A stretch of DNA of 64,000 nt. Origin: Nonomuraea thailandensis (GTDB lineage: Bacteria > Actinomycetota > Actinomycetes > Streptosporangiales > Streptosporangiaceae). Location of the stretch: assembly GCF_024172165.1 (NCBI RefSeq), contig NZ_JAMZEB010000002.1, forward strand, positions 10,991,001 through 11,055,000. Direction: 5' to 3'. Below the pieces are notes generated by a model, which ran no database searches, was not told where the DNA came from, and saw only the letters and a list, made by a program, of their open reading frames with translations. Each line of letters begins with the position of its first letter. The stretch's first letter is position 1. This document shows positions 34,213-40,736 of this stretch, piece by piece. The position numbers were made by a program, and so were the translations under genes.

Positions 34213-35022
34213 ATGTACGACAAGGACGGCGACAGGTACTTCGTCGTGGACGGGCACGTGCACTTCTGGGACGGCCGCCCGTCGAACCAGGCCAACCGCT
34301 ACGGCACCGGCTTCTTCGTCAACGGCTTCAACACCACCGAGCAGGACGGGGCGTTCGCCGAGAAGTACCCGGACAAGTTCATCGTCAACGGGTCGTGGGA
34401 CCCGCGCGACGGCGAGGCCGGGCTCGACGCCCTGGAGGCCAAGGCGGAGCGGTGGAGCCTGCGCGGCGTCAAGCTCCACACCGCCGAGTGGAAGGGCGCC
34501 TCGAAGGGCTGGAAGCTCAGCGACCCGTGGGCGTACCGGTATCTCGACAAGTGCCAGGAGCTCGGCATCCGCAACATCCACGTGCACAAGGGGCCGACCA
34601 TCTGGCCGCTCAACAGGGACGCGTTCGACGTGGCCGACGTGGACGAGGCCGCGACCGCCTTCCCCGAGCTGCGCTTCATCGTCGAGCACTGCGGGCTGCC
34701 CAGGCTGGAGGACTTCTGCTGGATCGCCACGCAGGAGCCCAACGTGTACGCCGGGCTGGCGGTGGCGATGCCGTTCATCCACAGCCGGCCCCGCTACTTC
34801 GCGCAGGTGCTCGGCGAGCTGCTGTACTGGGTCGGCGAGGACCGCATCACCTTCGCCGGCGACTACGCCATCTGGACACCCAAGTGGCTGATCGAGAAGT
34901 TCGTGGACTTCCAGATCCCGGAGGACCTGCGCGCCGAGTACGGCGAGCTGACGCCCGAGGTGAAGCGGAAGATCCTGGGCCTGAACCTGGCGCGCCTCTA
35001 CGACATCCCCGTGCCGGCGTGA
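34213..35022 (+). CDS. Amidohydrolase of monooxygenase clusters, apparent internal deletion
   Basis: 269 residues from ATG 34213. It has the HVHFWDG start of the metal-dependent amidohydrolase barrel, the KLHTAEWKG and NIHVHKGPTIWPLNRDAFD segments, FIVEHCGLPRLEDFCW, and the late metal Asp in FAGDYAIWTPKW. From memory of the family, about 55-60 residues that normally lie between NRYGTGF and FVNGFNTTEQ are absent; the reading frame is kept. Relatives of ~325-340 residues assist maturation or activity of the monooxygenase. Loss of the first barrel strands would impair folding. The stop overlaps the GTG of the DUF59 gene. Confidence 0.85.
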   Translation: MYDKDGDRYFVVDGHVHFWDGRPSNQANRYGTGFFVNGFNTTEQDGAFAEKYPDKFIVNGSWDPRDGEAGLDALEAKAERWSLRGVKLHTAEWKGASKGWKLSDPWAYRYLDKCQELGIRNIHVHKGPTIWPLNRDAFDVADVDEAATAFPELRFIVEHCGLPRLEDFCWIATQEPNVYAGLAVAMPFIHSRPRYFAQVLGELLYWVGEDRITFAGDYAIWTPKWLIEKFVDFQIPEDLRAEYGELTPEVKRKILGLNLARLYDIPVPA

Positions 35023-35385
35023 ACGCGTTGTGGGCCGCGCTGGCCACCGTGCGGGATCCGGAGCTGGACGAGCCGATCACCGACCTGGGCTTCGTCAGCT
35101 CGGCCGAGCTGCGCGACGGTCACGCGTCGGTGCGGCTGCGGCTGCCGACGTACTTCTGCGCGCCCAACTTCGCGTACCTGATGGTGGCGGACGCGCTCGA
35201 CGCCGTACGGGCGGCGCCCGGCGTGCGGTCGGCGCAGGTGCGGCTGGTCGACCACTTCGCGGCCGACGAGATCAACGCGGGGGTGGCGCAGAGCGGGGGG
35301 TTCGTGGGGACCTTCCCCGGCGAGGCGGCCGGGGAGCTCGGGCTGGCTCTGCCGGGGCCTGCTGCGCACCCGCTACGGGCCCTGA
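35019..35385 (+). pseudogene. DUF59/MIP18 iron-sulfur assembly-like gene with internal deletion
   Basis: The first ~105 residues from GTG 35019 (VRDPELDEPITDLGFVSSAE, RLPTYFCAPNFAYLMVADAL) are a DUF59 domain as found in propane-monooxygenase operons. After GEAAGEL the frame continues into low-quality sequence past the convergent gene's stop. In the +1 frame, 35350-35385 encodes CRGLLRTRYGP and a stop, which resembles the true C-terminus of this family, and that stop abuts the next gene exactly. I conclude that roughly 100 codons plus frame were lost near 35340. Confidence 0.7.
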
Positions 35386-35829
35386 TCACAGCGCGGTCAG
35401 CCCGAGCCCGACCAGGACGAGGCCGGCCGCGCACGCCACGGTGCGCAGCGTGTTGAAGGCGGTCCACCGTGGCGAGTAGTCCTTGAACGCCATGGTGCCG
35501 GCGTCCAGCGCGTTGTTCATCGGCACGTTGATCGCCACGGTGACCAGGAACGAGCCGACGAAGTTCACTCCCGCGGCGGCGAAGAACCAGGTGGCGGCCA
35601 TGCCGTCCGCGAGGAACCCGGACACCAGGGCGGCCAGCGGCGAGCCGATGAAGACGAGGAAGAGCCAGACGTTCTGGATCTTCTGGTTGACGCTCCGCAT
35701 CGCCGACTCGGCCTGGGCGGGGTCGATGGCGTTCAGGCCCGGCATGACGGACATGGAGAAGGCGTAGAAGAGGCCCGTGAGGGCGCCGTGCAGCACGAGG
35801 GTGATCAGAGCGAGTACAAGCATGGTCAT
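35386..35829 (-). CDS. DUF1772 (anthrone-oxygenase-like) membrane protein
   Basis: 147 residues with four hydrophobic helices. Conserved-looking elements are FSMSVMPGLNAIDPAQAESAM in the first loop and INVPMNNAL after the third helix, which characterise DUF1772 proteins; some fungal and bacterial relatives act on anthrone-type polyketides. The role here is unknown. Its stop abuts the end of the DUF59 remnant. Confidence 0.82.
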   Translation of the reverse strand: MTMLVLALITLVLHGALTGLFYAFSMSVMPGLNAIDPAQAESAMRSVNQKIQNVWLFLVFIGSPLAALVSGFLADGMAATWFFAAAGVNFVGSFLVTVAINVPMNNALDAGTMAFKDYSPRWTAFNTLRTVACAAGLVLVGLGLTAL

Positions 35830-35906
35830 ATGGTGACGCCCGGCCGGCGAGACGGTCCATGGTGGACGATCTCATCTCCATACGCGAGCGTCCACGGCGA
35901 GGGCCG

Positions 35907-36758
35907 CTAGCACGCCACCGGCATCCGGCCGCAGAGAACGGGAAGCCCGCTCCCCGCGCTGAGCACCACCCGGTTCCCCAGCGGCTGCTCCAGCCCGACG
36001 ACGCCCTCGCCGGACATCCCGACCCCGGCGCACATGCCGCCGCCCTGGTCGGGGACGTCGGTCCCGAGCACCACCACGTCGGAGTGCTCGCTGACCCGCA
36101 CCCGGACGTCGAGCGGCTCGTGGCCGCAGGCACCGTAGCCGTAGCGCACCAGCAGCGTGCGCTCGTCGAGCGCCTCGAAGCCCGAGACCCCGCCGCCCCC
36201 GACGTGCTCGCCGACCAGATCTCCCAGCCGCCCGAGCGCGTCCCAGTCGACCGCGACCTGATCGATCGTGCCGGGCAGGTCGGAGAAGCGCAGCCGCCAG
36301 GCGGGCACGGTGGCCATGCCGCGCAGCGTCCTCAGCCGCATCGTGGTGAAGGTGGCCCCGGTCAGGTGGTGGCTCTCGTCGTCGGCGTGGCCGGAGTCCC
36401 CGCCCTCCCACGGCGAATGCTCCAGCATCGCCTGGCGCGCCCCGATCACCGGCACCCGCCTGGTGGTCCCGTCGTCCCAGCGCACCTGCGCATCGGCGGG
36501 CGTGGCGGGCAGCGGCCCGGCCACCTTCCACCCGAACTCCTCGTCGCGCTCGATCCTCCTGAGCACCTTCGGCGGCATCGCGCTGAGCTCGCCCAGCGGC
36601 AGGAGCCCGTCGTCCCACCGCTGTGCCGCGCCGCTCGTCCGCCAGGTACGGACGGCCTGCGCGGCGTCGTCCTCGAACGTCCGGGACGTGCCCGCCGGCT
36701 GCGGCGTCCCGCTGAGGAGCAGCAGCACGGCCAGCAGCGTCACCCCTGATCGCACCAT
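35907..36758 (-). CDS. Secreted protein of unknown function
   Basis: 283 residues with a short Sec signal (SGVTLLAVLLLLSGTPQPAG). The mature part has no recognised domain. It contains GMATVPAWRLRFSDLPGTID, a Gly-rich stretch EHVGGGGVSGFEAL, and three late Cys (YGACGHEPL, GGGMCAGVG, LPVLCGRMPVAC), suggesting disulfides. The start of the divergent P450 gene is 65 bases away. Confidence 0.75.
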   Translation of the reverse strand: MVRSGVTLLAVLLLLSGTPQPAGTSRTFEDDAAQAVRTWRTSGAAQRWDDGLLPLGELSAMPPKVLRRIERDEEFGWKVAGPLPATPADAQVRWDDGTTRRVPVIGARQAMLEHSPWEGGDSGHADDESHHLTGATFTTMRLRTLRGMATVPAWRLRFSDLPGTIDQVAVDWDALGRLGDLVGEHVGGGGVSGFEALDERTLLVRYGYGACGHEPLDVRVRVSEHSDVVVLGTDVPDQGGGMCAGVGMSGEGVVGLEQPLGNRVVLSAGSGLPVLCGRMPVAC

Positions 36759-36823
36759 GTGGTGATCTTGACAGACCCGCCGGAAGGCTTGCCAAGCGAA
36801 CGGGATCGGGAGACCGTGGCGGC

Positions 36824-38104
36824 GTGCGCGATATCCCCGGACCTCCCACCCAGCCGGACAGCGGGCTGAGCGCCATCGCCGCGGCGGGCGGCCTGCACGC
36901 CTACCAGCTCGACCTGCACGACCGGTACGGCCCGCTCGTGCGTTTCCAGCTCCCCGGCGCCCCGTCGGCCGTCTCGGTGGCCGACCCCGTGCTCCTGGAG
37001 GCCACGGCCGCGGTCAACGCCCGCCCTGACAAGCTCTTCGAGTTCCTGGCCCCGCTGTGCGAGGCGGGCAACCTCCAGACCCTGCCCGCCGACGAGCACG
37101 TCCCGTTCCGCCGCGCCCTGCTGTCGGTGCTGGCCGGCCGCCCCTCCCACGAGACCTGCTTCCCGGCCTTCACCGCCCTGGCCACGGAGCTCGCCGACCG
37201 CTGGGCGGGGATGGGGGAGGTGGCGCTGCAGCAGGAGCTGAGCGCGCTCTCCCTGCGCATGATCTGCCAGTATGCCCTCGGCGGCGACATCGACGACCCC
37301 GCCCGCGTGGTGAGCGCGTTCGAGACCGTGCTGACCGTCTACCTGGGCCGTCTCCACGAAGGCGACGACGACCTGCCGAAGGCCGAGCGGGCGCTGGCGT
37401 ACCTGCGCGAGGTCGTGGACGGCGTGCTGGCCGCGGGCGGCAGCGACCTGGTGGCCGCCCTGGTCAAGGCCGGCATGACGGCGGCCCGCATCCGCGACAC
37501 CGTCCTCATGATCATGCTGGCCGCCCACCACACCACCGGCGTGGCCGTCTCGTGGACCCTGCACCTCCTGGCCCGTCACCCGGAGGCCGCGGCGCGGGTG
37601 GCCGTCGAGCTGGACGACGTCCTGGGCGACCGGCCCGCCCCGTCGTACGCCGACCTCAAGCGCCTGCCGTACCTGGAGATGGCGCTCAAGGAGTCGATGC
37701 GGCTCTTCCCGCCGGGCCCGTACGGCGCCCGCGAGACCACCGAGGACCTCACCCTCGGCGGCCACCACATCCCGGCGGGCACCACGATCTTCTACCCCTT
37801 CTGGGCCGTCCACCTGAACGCCGACCACTGGCCGGACCCGCACGCGTTCGTCCCCGACCGGTTCACCCCGGAGGCGTCGGCGGGCCGTGCCCGGTACGCC
37901 TACATCCCCTTCGGCCTGGGGCCGCGTAGCTGCGAGGGCGCGAGCCTGGCCATGGTGGAGGCGGAGCTGGTGCTGGCGGTGCTGCTCAGGCGGTTCCGCT
38001 TCGAGCCGGTCGAGGAGCATCCCGTGACGCCGGTGGAGCGTTTCGTGCTGTGGGCCGAGGACGACATCAGGATGCGCGTACGCGTGAGGCGGCCTCCCGG
38101 ATGA
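36824..38104 (+). CDS. Cytochrome P450
   Basis: 426 residues from GTG 36824. The heme-binding loop is FGLGPRSCEG with the proximal ligand C370. The K-helix ExxR is ESMR in MALKESMRLFPPGP. The I-helix reads MLAAHHTTGVA, with HTT in place of the usual acid/alcohol D/E-T. A cytosolic monooxygenase needing external redox partners, none of which is adjacent. Substrate unknown; the PERF-like VPDRFTPE is regular. Confidence 0.95.
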   Translation: MRDIPGPPTQPDSGLSAIAAAGGLHAYQLDLHDRYGPLVRFQLPGAPSAVSVADPVLLEATAAVNARPDKLFEFLAPLCEAGNLQTLPADEHVPFRRALLSVLAGRPSHETCFPAFTALATELADRWAGMGEVALQQELSALSLRMICQYALGGDIDDPARVVSAFETVLTVYLGRLHEGDDDLPKAERALAYLREVVDGVLAAGGSDLVAALVKAGMTAARIRDTVLMIMLAAHHTTGVAVSWTLHLLARHPEAAARVAVELDDVLGDRPAPSYADLKRLPYLEMALKESMRLFPPGPYGARETTEDLTLGGHHIPAGTTIFYPFWAVHLNADHWPDPHAFVPDRFTPEASAGRARYAYIPFGLGPRSCEGASLAMVEAELVLAVLLRRFRFEPVEEHPVTPVERFVLWAEDDIRMRVRVRRPPG

Positions 38105-38237
38105 CCTGAACCTGTGTGGTGCTGATCACGGCTGGTGTGTGGATTCCTCCACAGATGATCCCTGGCGCTCTCCGTAGTGTTCCTGCTGTCGGGACGAGCC
38201 CGGCAGCACCGAACACCATCAGGAAGAGGACCCGATC

Positions 38238-38642
38238 ATGCGTAAGACCCTCACGATCGCCGCCCTGGCCGGTTCGATCGCCGTCACCGGCCTGGCCCTC
38301 AGCCCGGCCGCCGCCCAGGCCGCCACGACGACCGCGAGCACCGTCACCGTCGTCAAGTGGGGCAAGTTCTTCTCCAGCGACCACAAGGCCTACACCTACG
38401 GCAAGACCTGGAACTCGGGCGGCAAGGTGTTCACGAAGTGGTACGGCGTGGACAAGGCCGGCGGCAAGAAGGCCTGGGTGTGGTTCGAGTACTACCAGAA
38501 CGGCTCCTGGCACAAGTTCAACAAGGCCTGGGACGGCAAGGTCGCCGGCGCCTGGAGCGGCAAGGGGATCAAGAAGGTCTACACGTTCACCTGCTGGGCC
38601 GGCAAGTTCGACAACTGCGGCAAGAAGTACCGCATCTACTAA
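38238..38642 (+). CDS. Small secreted basic, aromatic-rich protein
   Basis: 134 residues. The signal peptide (RKTLTIAALAGSIAVTGLAL, cleavage after AQA) gives a ~105-residue mature protein very rich in Lys, Trp, Tyr and Gly (TKWYGVDKAGGKKAWVWFEY, WSGKGIKKVYTFTCW) with two Cys likely to form a disulfide (TCWAGKFDNC). AGGAAGAGG precedes the ATG. No family recognised; a small cell-wall or glycan-binding protein is possible. The 133-base upstream gap leaves room for its own promoter. Confidence 0.8.
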   Translation: MRKTLTIAALAGSIAVTGLALSPAAAQAATTTASTVTVVKWGKFFSSDHKAYTYGKTWNSGGKVFTKWYGVDKAGGKKAWVWFEYYQNGSWHKFNKAWDGKVAGAWSGKGIKKVYTFTCWAGKFDNCGKKYRIY

Positions 38643-38668
38643 ATCTTGAACCGGCATTGCCCGGCATC

Positions 38669-38688
38669 CCGCCCGGACGCCGGGGCGG
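38669..38688 (+). terminator. GC-rich hairpin after the small secreted protein gene
   Basis: CCGCCC and GGGCGG pair around an 8-base loop, 27 bases after the stop at 38642; extra GG/CC pairs are possible. No U-run follows, so factor-independent termination is uncertain. Confidence 0.4.
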
Positions 38689-38738
38689 TCAGGCGAAGCT
38701 ACCCATGACAGCTTCCTGGCACGACGAAGCAGGCTCTC

Positions 38739-39176
38739 ATGGTTGGATCACCGCTCGCCGCCCTCGCCCTGATCGCCGCGTTCCCGGCCCCGGCCGTGAC
38801 GCTGCAGCAGAAACTCACCGCACTCTCGGCGCTCACCCAGCCCACCGACGGCAGCGCCGCCGCCTGGCGCGCCGCCTGGCAGGACCGGTCCTCCTGGGCC
38901 CCCTACGCCTTCGACTGGTCCACCGACGTCTGCTCCGGCAGCCCCGACAAGCCGCTCGGCTTCGACTTCAGCCTGCCCTGCACGCGGCACGACTTCGGCT
39001 ACCGCAACTACAAGGCGATGAGCCTGTTCCCCGCCCACAGGGAACGCGTCGACCAGGCCTTCCTGTTCGACATGAACCAGGTGTGCGCCACGTACGCCGA
39101 GATCCGCAGAACCGCCTGCGACCGGCTCGCCCGCTCGTACTATCAGGCGGTGCGGCGACTGGGAGCGGTCCACTGA
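38739..39176 (+). CDS. Secreted prokaryotic phospholipase A2
   Basis: 145 residues. A short signal (MVGSPLAALALIAAFPAPAV) precedes a prokaryotic-type phospholipase A2 domain. AFDWSTDVCSGSPDKP is the Ca2+-loop region and PCTRHDFGYRNYK holds the catalytic His-Asp pair. Four Cys are placed for two disulfides. It hydrolyses the sn-2 ester of phospholipids outside the cell. Length matches the family (about 120 mature residues). Confidence 0.9.
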   Translation: MVGSPLAALALIAAFPAPAVTLQQKLTALSALTQPTDGSAAAWRAAWQDRSSWAPYAFDWSTDVCSGSPDKPLGFDFSLPCTRHDFGYRNYKAMSLFPAHRERVDQAFLFDMNQVCATYAEIRRTACDRLARSYYQAVRRLGAVH

Positions 39177-39186
39177 GGAGGCCACG

Positions 39187-39519
39187 GTGGCACACCGGGT
39201 CAAGGTCGAGGGCGACAGGTATCACGGGCACGTGCCCGAGGGGGCGACGTACGTGGGCAGGGCGGCGCCCGGGCTGAAGGCGAGCCCGTACAACAGCCCG
39301 CACAGCGTCGGCGGGAAGGGCTGCCGGACGTGCGGCGGGCGGGTCCACGAGCGGGCCGAGGTGATCGAGCTTTACCGCGTGCACCTGCGCGAACACCCGG
39401 AGCTCGTCGAGCGGGCCCGCGAGGAGCTGGCGGGCGAGGACCTCGCCTGCTGGTGCAGGCCCGACCAGGACTGCCATGCCGACGTGCTGCTGGCCGTCGT
39501 GGCCGGTCAGGAGCCGTAG
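39187..39519 (+). CDS. DUF4326-family protein
   Basis: 110 residues from GTG 39187, ten bases after the phospholipase gene and probably co-transcribed with it. GATYVGRAAPGLKASPYNSP and the CWCRPDQDCHADVLL end are hallmarks of DUF4326, a small Cys/His-rich family often linked to phages or small accessory genes. Biochemical role unknown. Its stop codon lies inside a 15-bp repeat. Confidence 0.85.
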   Translation: MAHRVKVEGDRYHGHVPEGATYVGRAAPGLKASPYNSPHSVGGKGCRTCGGRVHERAEVIELYRVHLREHPELVERAREELAGEDLACWCRPDQDCHADVLLAVVAGQEP

Positions 39520-39566
39520 GGCCTCAAGCCGTAGGGCCTCGTCCGGCGAGGAGCCGTCGGGCTTCA
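39511..39566. repeat. 15-bp repeat duplicating a convergent stop-stop junction
   Basis: GAGCCGTAGGGCCTC and AAGCCGTAGGGCCTC are in tandem (39511-39540); a third copy, GAGCCGTCGGGCTTC, lies at 39551-39565. The first carries the DUF4326 stop (TAG); the third runs into the TCA that is the stop of the convergent gene. Confidence 0.75.
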
Positions 39567-40040
39567 GCTCGTGGGGACGAGCTCGAACACCGGGTGGTGT
39601 CCCGCCTCGGCGACGAAGGCCTCCACCGGTGAGTCCTTCGTGGCCCGGAAGTAGGGGCGCGTGGGGGTCGCGACGGCGACGTAGAGCTTGAGCACGGGCC
39701 CGGCCTCCTGGGCCGTGGCCTCCCGCACGGTGTAGGAGCGCCTGCCGAACCGCCGGCTCAGGGTCACCCTCCCGTCCGCGCGGACGTTGTGCACCCATGA
39801 GACGACCCCGTAGGGCGCCACCAGCCACCGCTTGCCGGCGTGCTCGACGACGGTCACCGGATTGGTGCGCGGGCGCCCGGTCTTGCGGCCCCGGGTGGTC
39901 AGCAGGTAGGAGCCGGGCACCAGGCCCGCCCGGATGAACACGCTGATGATCGCGTCGCCCACGCGGCGGCCACGGCTGGTCCGGAACCGCCGCGGCGGCC
40001 GGGAGGTCTCGTCGGGGTGGTCGGGTGTCGTGTCGGCCAT
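39564..40040 (-). CDS. Deazaflavin (F420)-dependent nitroreductase family protein
   Basis: 158 residues from ATG 40040. The sequence SVFIRAGLVPGSYLLTTRGR, KTGRPRTNPVTVVEHAGKRW and GVVSWVHNVRADGRVTLSRR is the Ddn/FGD-related split-barrel family using F420H2, common in mycobacteria and relatives. Probable role is reduction of quinones or nitro compounds at the membrane face. Convergent with the DUF4326 gene across the 15-bp repeats. Confidence 0.88.
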   Translation of the reverse strand: MADTTPDHPDETSRPPRRFRTSRGRRVGDAIISVFIRAGLVPGSYLLTTRGRKTGRPRTNPVTVVEHAGKRWLVAPYGVVSWVHNVRADGRVTLSRRFGRRSYTVREATAQEAGPVLKLYVAVATPTRPYFRATKDSPVEAFVAEAGHHPVFELVPTS

Positions 40041-40209
40041 GTGCCGCGCCTCTCGCCGCCTGGGCCAATCCCTGGACGTTCCCAGCCTATGTTGACGCTG
40101 ACGGCTGCCAGGCAATCAAGTTGAAAGTGGACGAAGTCATCCGGCAAGCCACCTGAAATCGGGGGAGCGCACAGTGGGGCCATCCCACCTGAGAAGGACG
40201 GTCCCCCCC

Positions 40210-40677
40210 ATGGCGATCACCCGTACCCTTGCCGGCCTGACCCTGGTGGCCACCGCCACCCTCACCCTCACCGCGCTCACCGCCCAGGCCGCGAACGCGG
40301 CGAGCGGCCCGTGGGGCCCGTACTACGCGCCCGGCCAGGCCGCCAAGGCCACGGGCACCCTGACCGCCACCGGCGAGGACCACGCCGACCTCCCGACCGC
40401 CGACGTCGTGCGCGTCTCCGGCAAGGTGCAGGACAACACCCGCGGCGCGGCGTGCGGCTGGGCCGTCTTCCGCATCACGTACCGGTCCGGGAACGAGCTG
40501 CCGAACCGGGAGCACTGGGCCCGCGACTGCTCCTACAGGACCCCGAAGCAGTTCTCCTTCAAGTACCGGCACGTCTACCAGGTCGAGCTCAAGGTGTGCT
40601 CCGAGCGCAAGGCCGCCAAGCCGTCGCTCAACTGCCTGTACGCGGGCACGTGGAAGACCCTCTACCTCTCGAAGTGA
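40210..40677 (+). CDS. Small secreted protein, unknown
   Basis: 155 residues from ATG 40210 with AAGGACGG upstream. A Sec signal (TLAGLTLVATATLTLTALTA, cleavage after ANA) is followed by a ~125-residue mature protein with four Cys (GAACGW, ARDCSYR, LKVCSER, LNCLYAG) and strand-like sequence (VVRVSGKVQDNTRG, YQVELKVCSE). Probably a beta-sandwich stabilised by disulfides. No family recognised. It precedes the PL8 gene by about 59 bases. Confidence 0.78.
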   Translation: MAITRTLAGLTLVATATLTLTALTAQAANAASGPWGPYYAPGQAAKATGTLTATGEDHADLPTADVVRVSGKVQDNTRGAACGWAVFRITYRSGNELPNREHWARDCSYRTPKQFSFKYRHVYQVELKVCSERKAAKPSLNCLYAGTWKTLYLSK

Positions 40678-40736
40678 ACGCAGAAGATCATGTACGGTGA
40701 GCCCCAGCGTAATCCTCCTCCGGCCTGGAGCCCGCC

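Noticed and set aside
38669..38688. Strong intrinsic terminator
   Set aside because: The stem is GC-rich but no U-run follows; kept only as a weak terminator-like hairpin.
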